A DNA stretch of 64,000 bases from Eudromia elegans (GCA_003342815.1 PTEX01000003.1:3256567-3320566); one strand, 5' to 3'; counted from the stretch's first letter, positions 36,587 to 49,835 are shown. Numbers and translations are program-made. The notes: generated by a model from the sequence alone, not told the origin.

Positions 36587-39500
36587 ATACACATGGTTCT
36601 TAACACTGAAATCAGACTCTATACTTTGAAATCAGACTATAAAAATTACAACGGACTAAATATAGAATATGTATAGAGGAAGAGAGAAAATAAGAAGTAA
36701 AGACCTGGAAGATGTGGTTAAGATATATATACCTACACTATCTAATGTTCAGTTTCAGACATTTTTGTTTTGATATGAAGTTTTGAGCCACTGGGAATTT
36801 ATTGTTGCTTTTAAGCAATTTTTTAGGACTAACTCTAGGTCACTTTTATCAATCATTTGCTTTCCAGTTTATTTTTCTTTTGGTTCTCTTGTGCTCACAT
36901 TTTGGATTCAATATTACTAACTGAACATTAATCTAGGTATGAAATTCAACTTAGAAGTAGAAACTTTTACTTTCGATTGTGAATTCAAAACATTTGGCAG
37001 TGTTATCTATCTTGTGTTTTATTGCAAGGACACTGATAGTCCATAATTTTACTTAATCCACTCCCTAGTAGTTGTTGCTGATTTCTAGCATGCAGTATTT
37101 ATTATGCACATGAACTTCCAAAGAGGCTTTGTGTATCACACAGCCACAATGTATTTATGTGCAGAACAATTTTTATGTACAGAGGAACATCCTTAGCCCA
37201 GTGGATGATGGATGAAAATTATAAAATCCAACCTTTAGTTCAAATCGTTTTCTGCAAAGCCTCTGAAGTACGCTGTACATACCCATAGTTATCCGTGAAC
37301 CAAAACCTAGGATGTCAACCTACCTTCTCGATTACTCATAATAGCTAAACTTTGATAGTCTTATAAAATATGCAAGCACTCACGACATTTTCTAAGTGAG
37401 GGGTTATAATAATGTGTGAGATATTGCTGAGAATTTTATTAGGAATAGCTTTCCCTCCTTTCAGAATCAGATCCCATAATGGAAATTATCAAGAATTTGG
37501 TGAGAGGCTGTGGTTAAGAGGCTCTGATTGACAGACACTATTTGTATGTGTGCTGGTGTAAGTGTGATACAGACTGCAGAAGTAAAGTTTGTTGTCATTG
37601 GGACGCTGGATTTCTGATTTTTTTCAAGCTTTATGTAGATATGTCTTGCTTGTAAGAGGCTGTGAGATGGAAAGAATTCACTCTCAAAATTGAATTCTCA
37701 TTTTTTATTTCAAAATAATTACCTAGTTTGCAGTAATGGATCTCACACTCAAAGCATCCAGATGTTTTGTCATCACCTTTATTGTATTTCAGAAGAAAAA
37801 AATCCATTTCCAGAAAAGCAAATTAGAACCAACAATTCTATATACTGAAAAGATTTTCTCTCTGCAACAGGATACAGCTGCTGGTATAATACCTTCACAT
37901 TTTAATTAGGCTCATTTTCTCTTCAAACCAATGCTTTCTGTCATGTTTCACACTGTTTCTTCTCCAGCAAGAGACAAGTCTGTGAAAAGAGGAAGAATGT
38001 GGTTTCATCAGAGGGTGTATTTACTTCTTTCAGGTATGCAAATCTGATACTGAGGAAGGATGGGTATCTGACTCAGACAATCCAGACAAACTAGCAAGGT
38101 AACCAAGTTTTACTAACGGGAGACTTCTGCAGAGGAGGCAGCTGATCACCTCGTGTCACAGGTACTGCAACATCCTTTCCTACAGGCCTGACAAGTGCAG
38201 ACCTACACCACTTCTCTACAACATATCAACTTTCTCTTTTTATTCCCTCCATTAAATTGTATGAATTTATCACATTAGCTAGGGATTATGGAGTTGTCAT
38301 TCAATAAATAATAAGGATAAAGCTTTCCTTTTCAATAGTTCTCATTTCTTTAAGGAGTTTCCCAGCAATAGACTATGTGAACTGGCAAGAGGACTAAAGT
38401 CCTTTGCATATAGTGCAGTTCTCAGAATTGCATCCTAGATGTATGGCAACCATAGAGAAATACATCCAAAAGAAATGCAGTGGGTAAATATGTCTGGAAA
38501 AGTAGGTGAAAAAAACTGAGTAGAGCAGGAGTTTAAATCAAAACATCCTAGAAACCTCAGGGATTTGGGAGTACCTCCAGTTGCTCTGCCCATGTCCAGA
38601 TGCAACAAGAAATGAAGCATTTATTTCCAGACATGGACACAAAAAAGAACACACAGCAGATGTGTCATTTTTCCCTAAAAAACAAACTTCTGGTGTACTC
38701 TCTCACTTTGCAAAGAGGAGAGACCAAGGCAGAGTGTTATTACTGAGTCACAACAGCCCCCCATGCTGAACATCTTGCCCTCCAGGGGCACGCTACCCTT
38801 TGTGCTCTTTCATAGATGACTAGCATTAAAATCACCAAAGCACTTCCACCTCCAAATGAATGAGGAACTAGTGTCATATCTCAGTTGCTTCTTGTTTCTG
38901 AATCAGTGGGCATCCCATTGTAAGAAGACAAAAAATGCGGAACAAATATTTTCATTATTCTACATAACCTGGTGGTATTTGTTCAGTCCATTCGATTGCG
39001 CAGCCTGTGAGACAGTGCACAACATTGTAAAGGCTTCTTTCAGAACCTAAAAAGTTAGAACATATATTATTTTAATGAAAACATAGATTGTGGAGGCTAC
39101 AACAAAATCCACAGGAAGATCCTAAATCCTCCAACACTTTAGATTTTTCAACAGCCTGGATTTGGATTGACCCTAATAGTGTGTATACTTAGCGCTTAGA
39201 ATCACATGTGTAAGGTCCATAGAAAATACAATTTACCAGCTGTGCAAGTATTTTTCTAATGACTCAGACTCTCTGCTTTTTTGTTATTTTATAAAAAATG
39301 TGATGCTTTTAAACTGAGCAGCATAAATTACATTGTTGCTTCTCTGCTGTAATATAATGTAAGCTTTTCCCTTGGTTATACATTTTTAAAGGGTGGCATA
39401 GAGAGTTCCATGTGCCCACTGCACCTCCTGGAGTTTGGTTATTCTTAATCCTCAGTTAGAGTGGTTTTGAGGAAATTTTGCGATTATCTGCTCTCTAAAT

Positions 39501-39766
39501 ATTGAAGACATAAAACCTTCCTTCTTAATTATTTGTATCATGAAGGCATGCAATATTATGCATTCAGATCTCTGTTTGATCAAGGGGATATTTTTAATTC
39601 TTAAGTACCTAATTACTACGGCAAAAGCACTGTCACTGTGTCAGAAAATACACTTTTTGCTTTTTGGTGGCCAAATCCTGGTAATTTGTTTAAGCATCCT
39701 TAAGAAAAAGAAAGAAAAAAGAAGGAAAACCTTCGTCAAAAAAGACAGTGTCCTATAGGAAATAGC

Positions 39767-40500
39767 ACAGAATCACAGGATAACAGAATCACAGGATGAC
39801 TGAGGTTGGAAGGGACCTCTAGAGATCACCTAGTCCAGCCCCCTGCTCCAGCAGGGACACCCAGGCCACGGGGCACAGGGTGGCAGGCAGGTTTGAAGAT
39901 CTCCAGAGAAGGAGACTCCACGGCCTCTCTGGGCAGCCTGTGCCAGGGCTCCGTCACCTGCACAGCAAAGAAGTTCTTCCTCACAAGGAGATAAAACTGC
40001 CTGGGTTTCAACTTGTGCCCATTACCCCTCGTCCTGTCACTGGCCACTACCAAGAAGAGCTTGGCCCCCTCCTCCCTACAATCATTCCTCAGGTACTTAT
40101 ACATATTGATTAGATCCGCTCTCCTTCTCTCTTCTCCTCTCTTCTAGGTTAAATAGGTTCGTTTAATATTTCTTCATGCAGTAAGTGCAGTCCAGTCTCT
40201 TAATCATCTTTGTTGCTCTACGCTGGACCCTCTCTAGGAGATCCACGTCCCTCTTGTCCTGGGGAGCCCAGACCTGCCCACAATAACTGCCCACCAGAGC
40301 TGAGTAAAGGGGCAGGACCCCCTCCTTGGACCTGCTGGCAATGCTCCTCCTCACGCAGGCCAGGATCCCATTGGCCTTCTTGGCCACTAGGGCACATTGC
40401 TGCCTCATGGGGAACTTGTTGTCAACCAGGACTTCCAGATCCCTCTCCTGGAGCTACTCTCCAGCAGGTCAGCCCCCTAATCTGTACTGGTGCTTGGGGT
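39767..40500 (-). mobile_element. CR1 LINE, 5'-truncated, best-preserved copy in window
   Basis: About 735 bases reading on the minus strand. The plus strand starts with two tandem copies of an 'acagaatcacaggat' tail unit, then 'gaggttggaagggacctct', the avian CR1 3' end reversed. Further in, an 81-codon minus-strand frame (40408-40163) encodes the end of the CR1 reverse-transcriptase protein, including CALVAKKANGILACVRRS and LLERVQRRATKMIK. Truncated at the 5' side near 40500, next to a short direct duplication of 'gatgaattcata' (40504-40528). Its closeness to consensus suggests it is younger than the other copies here. Confidence 0.95.
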
Positions 40501-41886
40501 GATGATGAATTCATAGATGAATTCATAGGTAGTTTCCAAGCATGGAAGACCACTTTGTCTTCATGAAGAGTGCCACTGGGATAAACAGGATATTACTGAA
40601 CCCTAGATGTATTAATCATGGGTAGAAGTTATGCAAAGTCATTATTTTCTGAAGCTTTGTCCCAGAGATTGCACTGTACCTTCAGTCATTAAGAGACCTG
40701 TGCAAAATATAGCAAATGTCTTCATTAAAACAAAAGGAAAGGATTCCTCCACATGACATGTTCTGTAAAAAGATAAAATGAAGAAAACAATACAGTAAAT
40801 CAAATATTAAAGTGGGAAATGCACAACATTGCATTTTCTGTGGGAAGCATTTGACCCGCGGCTTAACCGTGTTGTTATGAAACAACCTGCCTTTGGCCGA
40901 GACTCTCACGTGCATGAATGGGTCTGCAAGAAGGCTATTTGATCTTATTTTATGGTCACTTAAACTTGTGATTGAAATATCACTGGAAGGTCTGACTGTG
41001 TCTTAACAGGTATCCAGTTCCTGGAACACAGTCCTAACGACTAATGACTGCCAAGCTAATACAATGTGTATTTCACAAGTCGGTTCAGTGAAACCTTTTG
41101 GTTATGGTTTACAAAGTCAATCAAGCTCTAACAGCCCAGCAGATCTTCCTGTAAAATTTAAGTTTCCTAAAGTTCAGCTGTCTGTTTTCTGCATCTGTCC
41201 TTTCTTCAGTATGTTACAGGAAACTATAAAGTATTTTTCTTCAGTAAGTAACTTCAAGTCAAAAAAAAAGTGAAAAATAAAGAAAAGTAAATGTTTCATA
41301 TATTAATCAAAGATATACATATGGTTTCTCACGAAAATATCATTAAAAAGATAAACAATGATAATGTAAATGTAGAGTCATAAATGTAGTTTTGAAACTA
41401 GGGACAAAAATCATTTATCCTCTGTTTATTGGTCAAAGATTTTTCCATTATTCTAGCAAATTATATTTGTAAAATACTATTTCCTTAGATATATAGCTAT
41501 GTAAAACCTTTTATAGTCTTTTAATTGCTTGCACTTCTATTTAACTTAAGTACTATGTACATGTTTGGAAACCTAGCTTTCAATAGCAGCAAAGTATGTA
41601 CATAATTAGTAATGGGGCCTTCAATCATTCTCCCTCTCATGTTCCACTGTTTTCCCGTATTCCAGCATAGTTATGTGCCCTTTAAGCTATTTTTATCAAG
41701 TGTGACAACTTTGAACTTGTTCCAAGACCATATTGCCTTAGATGTGACCTTCTGGTGTGGAAGTTAAATGTTCTCTGAAAATCTTGCATATAACATGTAC
41801 TTCTCTATATTTACTCTTAATGTAATATCTTCAAAGAATACCAAACAGTCAGTGAAACATGAACTTTTTCTATAACAGCCTTAGAG

Positions 41887-41934
41887 CCTGGTCCTTTATA
41901 CATGACTTCAGTAGGATTTACACATGTGTAAGGG
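41887..41934. repeat. ancient palindromic (MITE-like) repeat relic
   Basis: The 'gacttcagtaggatttacac' plus 'atgtgtaaggg' pattern resembles an old amniote repeat whose arms carry 'ttacacatgtgtaa'-type sequence and 'gaagtcaatgg'-type centres, seen by memory in reptile and bird genomes. The family name is not certain. Two further copies occur near 51.9 and 52.2 kb. Confidence 0.4.
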
Positions 41935-42179
41935 CTGTGGACCATGTGTGCAAATACGGACACATGTTGTATCATATTAAGGTTCAATAATAGGGCTGGC
42001 CAGAAAACAAGGGTTCTGTTTCGTGAAAAATTCTGAGGTTTCGGCATTTGGTTTCATTCTGATGCAGAATGCAATGAAGACTTTTCAGAATGTTTTGGAA
42101 GTGAGACAGTCTGAGAGAAAGAGACAGACAGACGGGGTTACCCAGGTACCTGGCACGTGGGATCCCACACCCAGACACT

Positions 42180-42260
42180 GCTTCAAATCTGGGAGCAATG
42201 ATTTAAACCCAGACAAGATGAGTTTCTTCATTACTAGGCTATGTAAAGTCCATCAGGGAA
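42180..42260 (+). repeat. possible ancient interspersed repeat relic
   Basis: 'gggagcaatgatttaaaccc' followed by 'cattactaggctat' resembles the 'gggatttgaaccc...ctaaccactaggctat' phrase of old amniote repeats. Short and decayed; family not assigned. Confidence 0.3.
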
Positions 42261-43037
42261 TGAAGCAACACTTCCTTATTTTGACTGAAATCTCATTCTG
42301 GTGGGAAACTCCAGCCCACCTCTAAGCCAGACCAGCAGCCCTGGTGTGAATCAGTGATAACAAAGCTTTTTCACTTGTGGAGTATCATCTGCGGGTGGGA
42401 TAAGCTGTATGCCAGGGGACCCATGTGGTACAAGTTATCACAGGGCAGGTGACAAGCATTTGTTCTGCTACCTTGCAGGACTCTCCAAACCTGTGCCCAG
42501 TGAAAGTTTCGTTTAACTAAATACAAATTCCATGAAAAAAGAAGGAAATCTCAACACCTATGAGTGGAATTCTTACCAATAAGTAGAATACAGCTCAGCC
42601 TGGGTGTTGAAAAGGCTTGCAGTTATTAGGGTATACCCATTTTGTTCAGCTATTTTACTGTTTGTGAGCACTCAACTGTGATGATGATAGGAAACAGTTA
42701 AAAGTAGTAAAGAAATTTTTCTAAAATCAGAAATAGCAGTTGACCAATACTGCTTATTTTAAATTTAAATTGTTAGAAAATTAATGAAAGAAACAAAATC
42801 CAAATTTTATCTATGTTTGCTTCCAAGACAATTGTCTAAATTTAGTCTCAGTGCTTGAGAGGAGTCACGGACTATATATAAAATAAAAAATATTTGCTTT
42901 CTTGGTCACTTGTTGCTAGCACAACCCAAGAAAAGTTCCTGGTACATTTTGCCTAAGGGCCAAAGTAATAATTTCAATGTGAATGTACAATACTATGCAG
43001 CAATCTGTCCTAGATCTTGACATAAGAATTGGCCAAC

Positions 43038-43096
43038 TGGAGTTTTTTCTTTTTCTTTTCTTTTTTTTTTTTCTTTTTTTTTCCTGTTCTCTTTTT
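43038..43096. repeat. polypyrimidine (T/C) tract
   Basis: About 60 bases almost entirely T with scattered C. Similar shorter T-rich tracts occur near 44530-44553, 45607-45624 and 45808-45828. Confidence 0.85.
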
Positions 43097-43299
43097 ATTA
43101 AAACAGTATTTCAAAGGATAATTTTCCAAAAAAGGCAGGGACTTGGATCTGCCCTTTTTGAAGATCACATGATGGTAAATGTTAGCATTTATGTGGTAGC
43201 ACCAGAGAGGCATGACCTAGTCAAGCTGAGGCAGCTTAGCAGATGATACGAAGTGTAAATGCTGGAGATGGGCTGCAGTGGGCCTGGTAAGTATTACAG

Positions 43300-43400
43300 G
43301 TATGGATTATTTCCACTTTGTAGATGTGGAAGCAAATCAGGCAGATCGTAACTAGATTTAGACCAGGACTCAGACCAGATTCCAATTCAAGAGTCAGTTG
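43300..43400 (+). repeat. possible MIR/L2-like ancient repeat relic
   Basis: 'ggattatttccactttgtag' and 'atgtggaagcaaatcaggca' followed by 'ccaggactcagaccagattc' parallels the MIR/L2 phrase of 'attatccccattttacagatg...gaaactgaggca...'. Weak similarity by eye only. Confidence 0.3.
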
Positions 43401-44279
43401 CTTTTGAGCTTAGTTTGTTAGCTCAAGCTGCTAGGCATAGTGCTGGGTATCTGGCACTCCTGTTGCCCATAATCACACTAGAGGCGGCCCAGATAACACC
43501 CCCTGCTCTGGACACGGACATTTCAATACTGTGAACTAATCCACTGTGTTACCACCCGTGAGTCCTTGCCTACAGGGTTATGCTGCAACAGGCCACAGCC
43601 AAAGTTACCAATGAATTCCCTTCACAGAAAGTGCTGGCCACACTGACCAGTTTCACTAGTGATTTACTTTTGGCTTTGCATTTCCCCACTATCTTCTGTG
43701 CGTTCTAGTAGAGGGAATTGGCAAGACCACCTGCAGGAACCCTCACCCGGTCGTACGTCAGGTCACCCAGAACCACGAGTCCCGCAGCCTTGGTGGCTTG
43801 TGCTCCAGCTGGGCACATCCGGGGGAAAGACTGTGGGCAACCTGCTCTTCTGGGGAGGACAACAGCACTGCCAATGCACACTCCTATCACACAGCTCATT
43901 TCTTCAAGCTTTTTAGTGAGAACGATAGAAATGCCCTTTTCCCAAATAAATCTGTGGATGGACTTCAAAGATCCTAGGGGACTGTTTGTTCTAAAGACAC
44001 AAAGGGCTTCACCTTTTATGCTCTGGTGAGTCACCAAAGGTGGTAGGAGCAGTCGTGATCTCACAGCTGTCTGAAAACAGAGCAAAGAATGTTTTGAATC
44101 TCTTCTTTTTAGAAAGTTAGAGGAACCAAATTGGTCTTCTTTTGGACCTCTCTGTGTAGAGGCAAATGCCAACCAGAAGAGGGAGCACAAGTCAACCAGA
44201 AATGTGCTCCCAGCTCTACTGACTCAAGTAACGAGCCTGCTGACGAGTACAGCCATGTTGGCAGAGTACATAAAGGCGA

Positions 44280-44870
44280 TGGTAGAGCGGGGCTGGCAGC
44301 GGGCAGGGCTGGTCGGCGCGGAGGTGACGCTCACGGCCGCACGCCGCCCCTGCCGGCGCCCGCCGACGCCCGAGCGGCTGGGCCGGAGCCCGGAGCGCGG
44401 AGCCCGAGCGCGCGCCGGGCTCGCGCCTGGCGCAGCTCGCTCAGGGGGCACTTCTCTGTGTAGTCCGAGTTCGTTCTTTCCTCAAGAGGCCGCGGGCCAT
44501 TAATTGCTCTCCTTTGACCCTTTCCTCACTCTTTTTTTTTTCTTTTTTTTTTGGTCTTTTGTGACGCCCTTATTAAAAGAGGCTTCGTTTCCCTTGTTTC
44601 TCCCACCGCCCCAGCGCCCTGGGCACACGAGAAGCGGGGACGCGGCGCCGGCGGCTGCCTCCGCTGGCCCCGCCGTGGCGTGGCGGAGGCCGGCGGCGCC
44701 TGCGGCCGGGCCCGCGGCAGGACCGCCCTGCTCGGGGGCGCCGAGCTTTGCTGCCCCCTCCACGGGCACTCCCCGTGCCCCTCTGTGCCCTCTGAGGCGC
44801 GCGGCGACAGCCCCAGAGCTGCCCGGCTCCGCTGCCGCGTGGCAAGCGCTGCTACCGCTGGCGTTGCTTT
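44280..44870. promoter_or_regulatory. CpG island, orphan
   Basis: Two CpG-dense blocks (44.28-44.47 and 44.60-44.87 kb) split by a T-rich tract. Runs such as 'gcgcgccgggctcgcgcctg' make it one of the most CpG-dense places in the window. A TATA-like 'cataaagg' lies just before it at about 44268. No gene is recognised on either side within several kilobases. Could be an unannotated promoter, an lncRNA exon or a distal element. Confidence 0.6.
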
Positions 44871-46019
44871 TATTTATTTCTCTTTTATTGTTCTTTCTGC
44901 TTGGCTCCTCACGCCCTTGCCCTGTCCTCACTGACACTTTTTTATTCTTCTCCTCTGTCACATTCTTTACCCTCCACTCCCTAATTTTTATTTTTCTTTT
45001 CCCTCTTGTTGTTTCTTTTAGCTAGCCGGCCCCTCACACTCTGGTTTGTGTCTCTGACTTTCCTGTTCTTGTTCTCGCTGCCTCCTTGCCCCTAATCCCA
45101 TCTCCGCAGTGGTATCTTGCATCTTCATCCTACCAGAAAAGACTCCTGCTCACAAAATTCACATGTATTTTCCTTCCTCCTACTGGTCATGCCACTTAAT
45201 ACACCACCTTTCCTTACTGGGAGGGCAGAGGCTCCGGTCGGGGTTGCAACCATTTTTTGAATGGTTATAAGGAAGCAAGAGTTTCAAGAATGTTAATTCA
45301 ACAAATATTTTTCTGCTTGAAGTTTAATATGTTTAGTTCTCCTCGTATTGCCATTGCTTTGCCTTATAGGATATTTCAGTTTCAGAGGCAATGCATTAAC
45401 ATAGAAGCAACAAATTCGGAATGACTAAAATTAAATTGCTACCAATTTGGAGATATTTTTGAAGAATGCAATTCTGAATGCACAAAATGCTGATATATTT
45501 GCACGGATTATTTTCACTTGCAGACATGATCCTGTTTGCAAGTTATATATCTGCACATATAAATTAAGAAAGCAGGTATGGGCATTTATTATGAATATTT
45601 TTCTCAAAATATGTTCTGTAATGCCTTTTTTTTTTTTTTTTGCAAATAAATTTTTCAAACTTAAACCAATCTTGAAACCTTTTGTTCTCTGATATTATTG
45701 GGACCATCAAGAGAGATATAAGTAGTATATTTATTTGCATACTTTAATGGGACAAGAGACCCTTCTGTTTTACAGAGTGTAGAATAACTAATATTATTCT
45801 TTTACGTCTTTTTTTTTTTTTTCTTTTGGAGGCCCTGAGCCCTTGATCTTTTTAAACAACTCCAGGTCAAGCCACCTATCTAAGGAATAGTTTGCTGGAG
45901 AAAACAAAATCGCGGTGATGTCTGACAGTCTTCAAATGCACTTTGCACCGTGTTGTTTTAGTGTCAGCTATTGACTGATCTGGCTGGGGAAATTTCTCGT
46001 GCTATCAGCAACAGCAGTT

Positions 46020-46150
46020 CAATCTTGTATAGCACTTTTCACATCAGAGCACATTACAAATATCATTATCATCCCTCTATCGACAGTGGAGCAGTTTGTG
46101 TGGGGGGGTAAGTGACAGAGGTTATAGGTAAAGGAAAGATCTGAATGGAA
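46020..46150 (+). repeat. possible ancient LINE/SINE 3' relic
   Basis: 'tatagcacttttcacatcag', 'cattacaaatatcattatca' and later 'aagtgacagagg' follow the order of CORE/L2-type 3' ends ('agcgctttacaaac...attattatcc...aagtgactt'). Low-confidence reading. Confidence 0.3.
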
Positions 46151-46529
46151 GAAATAAAATCCCAGTAGAAAACAAATGCAACATTCCGGCTTTCGGAGAC
46201 ATTGTTTTCCCGAAAATCTGCTACATGAACAACTTCTGCAGCCTTGCTGAAATTCGCCAGCCCTTGATCTGACTCTAGATATAACTGCAAAAGCAGCAAA
46301 CCAGGGGTGACTTCTCCTTACGCTGGTTTGCATTAGTCTGGTCTTTCTTTTTTGTTTTCTTTTCAAACGTTCAAGTCCAGTCTCTGAGGAAACATTCCCT
46401 CTCTACCACACAAGTGGTAAATAAGACCCACAAATAAATTCTACTTTCCCCCCTGCATTTCCCCCCAGTGCAGGGGCTACAACAAAATGTATTCATTAGC
46501 GTGCGGTATGAAAACGTACGCTCACACTT

Positions 46530-46815
46530 CTGGAACCTGCGGCCGCTTGCTCCAGCGGCAGAGAGCCATAACTCCAGCTGGCAGCTGGACGGCATTCCAG
46601 GCAGCGCCCGCAGCAATCCGCTCACGTCCACGGGCGTCCCCGCGCGCGCGGCGCGGCGCGCCTGCCGAGGGGGCGAGCTCCGGGCGCCGAGCGCGGCACA
46701 CCGCGCCGCTCCAGCGCGTTGCTCGCGGGACGGACGGAACGGGCTCGCCCGGCGGGAACGCCGAACGCGGGGCTGCGCTACCTGCTCCCGCAGGTCCTGG
46801 TACGGCATCTGGGGA
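46530..46815. promoter_or_regulatory. CpG island, orphan, with donor-like sites at its edge
   Basis: Very CpG-dense ('ccccgcgcgcgcggcgcgg' within it). At its right edge there is a plus-strand GGCAG|GTAAAG donor-like site (intron from 46858), and on the minus strand GAGCAG|GTAGCG (intron from 46783) after an ATG opening MPYQDLREQ. Neither is supported by homology. A bidirectional promoter of non-coding transcripts is one possibility. Confidence 0.55.
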
Positions 46816-49378
46816 AGGCGGCAATGGGTAGCCTAAAATACAGGTCTGATCTGGCAGGTAAAGGCTTGGTTTTTTAATGCAAAATTTGAGTCTCTTCGTC
46901 ATCAAAGTTTTACTTTTTTTTTTTTTTTTTAATTAAAACTGAGATTATTTGTGTTGATGATTTGCAGACTTCTGATAACACCTAATGCGATTGTCAGGAA
47001 TCTAGCATGGGATTTCTGTGTATTTGGCTTTTTAAAGAGCAGGTTGTCCTGTGCATCCCGCAACAGTCCAGCAACATCTGCTCATTCAGGGCTTCTTGTT
47101 TTCTCACCAGCAAAATGCATATGAAAATGTAGGGCAAGTATCAAATAATAACACGATATATACTTATAGATTACAGGGGGTTTTTTAATTTATATTTACA
47201 CAAATTTATACAAAAACATTCAATTCTTCTGTCACTCTGTAAGTTGTTTTTATTTTAAGTTCAGGACAAAAAAGATGAAGAAACCTAGTTGTGTTCTTGG
47301 AGGAAGCCACGTGCCCTTGCCTGGCAGCAACGGGAAGCAAAATGGCCACTGCCTCAGGATGCAGGCGGCTCCTCATTAAGCTGAAGGCAGCGTACACGAC
47401 AGGGCATCGCAGCTCCACGCCTTTGGGGAGAGGGGCTACTTCACTACTTCCTTCAGTTCTCCTCTTTCAGAAGAGTTGTGTAATTCTATAAAAGAGAATT
47501 TACACAATATATTAATTTAGATTTCCCTACGCTTATTTTCAGCACTTCAGTCTGGAAGAACACCTGGCAGTATGGAAGTTTTCCCGGTGTTCGCTGCAAA
47601 GGTCTCAGCTGCAGAACTCCAGAGAAAAGCTGCCTCAGAAGGTCTGTCACCGTTTTGCCTTAAAGTTACACACGCACGCACACAAAAATCACCCATTCTT
47701 TACGTTCTGGCCCCAGCCAAAAGAAGGTACTCCTCCCCAAAAAGAGGATATTAAAGGCATAAAGTCATCCTGAGAACTGTAAAAGGTATGTCAAATCGCA
47801 GGAGAGTTTTACCTGGTTTTGAGCAAAATCGCTAACAAGAATTTAACGTGAGCTGATTCCACCCCCATCACTTGTTTAAACTTCAGCTTTTGTTCACTGC
47901 CTTTAGGCATGGCAGAAAGAAAAAGGAAGAAAAAAGAAAAGAAAGAACCCCCTCACTCTGTTTGACTAGTCTTCTATCTTGACTTTATCTTCTTAGAGTT
48001 TTGAAAAGCTGATAAAAACACAGGAGTTCACACAGAACAATTTATTTGGATTTCAGCCAAGCCATTGATAAAATTGTCTAGCATGTAATTCATTAAAGCA
48101 TGAAATAAAGACAGAATGAGAAATCATTTAGTGCCTTGGAGAAGCGTTATGGTTAGGTTTAACCAGGCGCCCTGTAGATCTGTGGCTCCTCTAAAAGGTC
48201 TTTCAGTGAACACCCACCGTCGCTTGGCACAGGAGACAGGATCAGGGCTTTGGAGCTTTTTTCCATTCACACAAACTCCACTTTTCCTGTTTTTTGAAGT
48301 CTCTCCCCTTGTATTACACAACATTCCTGTAGAATTATAGTTAGCATGAACTTCATAAGTTAAAATGAACTTCGTAATCTAAATCGAAAGCAACCCTCCT
48401 TCATTGCTCCTACTGAATTCCGCTGCGCTTCCTGTTCTTGGACACCTGCCCCTATGGAAAGGAACGTTCTGGGGCTGGAAGGAAGTATTGCAGGGTGCAA
48501 ACAGTGTAAAAGGCTGTGGGCTTCCCCCGCCCCAGCATCGCTCTAAAAGCCGCTACCTGCCTGCCTTCGTGATGATTGTCTCCACCTCAGCATCCTTCGG
48601 ACTGTTTTGTGGGCTTTCTAAATAACCACACATGCTAAGGAGGCTATAGGGTCAACAGGTCTTGCTATAATGGCTAACCAGACGGGGACTAACCGCTCGC
48701 AGCCCTTTCACATTTAAAACTCCCGTTGACCCCAGCGAGCCATAAGGAGGTAGTATTGGTTTGAACTGTCTTCACCGCTGAAAGGCAATTCGCTGGGTAC
48801 AAAGACAGGGCTGGAGGACAAAATTCCTTTCCTTTGGAATGGGTGGGACTTTAACTGGCAGTTTCAAACCTGGGCCGGCTTTCCAAGCCAGGCGCTGCCC
48901 TTCGACGAGCTTCGTTTGCAGGGAATTTTGAAGTGAGTTTATTTGATACAAACAGTGACAGTGCCCTGCTGCAGTTCTGTATTCCTCACGGAGATTTACA
49001 GCGTGAATTCCCGCGTGCGGACGGCGTTCGGTCGGGGGGGAGGGTGGCGTTCGGTTTGGAAGAGTCTCGAGATTTTATCTGGAGTTCCAATATTTGCTTC
49101 TTCCTTTACAAATGTTGTTCTCGGGCATGAAATGAACCCATGACCGTTTTAAGCTGCATTTTTTTTAAAAGTGTGTTCCTATTCCTCATATTTGTAACAT
49201 CTGGAATTACAAACACAAGTTTGATAAAGGCTGTTAAAAATCCACCTTTAAAAAGGGCACAAGATTTCTAAGCTGGTCTCATTATATGCGAAGCCAACTT
49301 TAAGGCTGGCAACCCTGTATGTTTCAATATGACTTTGAAAGTCAGGGTCATAACAGAGCCACAAAGAACAGAGAACCA

Positions 49379-49408
49379 ATAAAAATAAAAATAAAAATAA
49401 AAATAAAT
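49379..49408. repeat. (AAAAT)n microsatellite
   Basis: About five AAAAT units. It is the same pentamer, on the opposite strand, as the long ATTTT array at 54.83 kb. Confidence 0.9.
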
Positions 49409-49689
49409 GAAATTAGATGTTTTCACTAATGCACTTTTAATTCAGTTATTCTTTAATGGATACATCATTAAAATCTGCATTTTTCATTTTCATTGACTCC
49501 CATCTCATATGTGCTGAGTTTATTGTCAAAGATCTGTTTTTTACAGCTGCCAACCTGCAGCTTCCACTGGAGATTTGCAAGAAAAAAAATGCCTCATTCT
49601 GCCTCACATGTCACTGCTGGTAATAAAGAATCTGCAATAGGAAATGAGCTGACAACTTTGTTGATGATGTGCAAAACAGACTAGGAGCC

Positions 49690-49835
49690 AGCTCGCCCTC
49701 CCCGAGCTCCGCGGCGTTAGCAATAGGAAAAACAGGCTTTGGGGCGGGAAGGCGAGCGGCTCCGAGCGCGGCCGCGCGGGAACGGACCCGCTGCACGGCG
49801 ACGTGCGCCTGTCACGCGGCCCCTCACAGCGACAC
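49690..49835. promoter_or_regulatory. small CpG-rich patch
   Basis: About 145 bases containing 'gagcgcggccgcgcggg' and 'gcacggcgacgtgcgcc', CpG-rich against AT-rich flanks. Too short for a firm promoter call. Confidence 0.4.

Larger units (their letters stand above)
31650..39766. other. intergenic sequence 5' of VPS13B, no recognised gene
   Basis: Mostly AT-rich, low-repeat sequence between the VPS13B island and the CR1 at 39.77 kb. It holds a small CpG-rich patch at 32.29-32.51 kb, a CA run near 32.88 kb, an AT-rich perfect hairpin at 35.98 kb and an unidentified 85-codon frame at 36.33 kb. No conserved protein match was recognised. Confidence 0.7.

Noticed and set aside
44504-45025. 173-codon plus-strand frame and its 153-codon antisense partner
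   Set aside because: Starts through a poly-Phe stretch encoded by a T tract and continues as Ala/Pro-rich composition; not protein-like.
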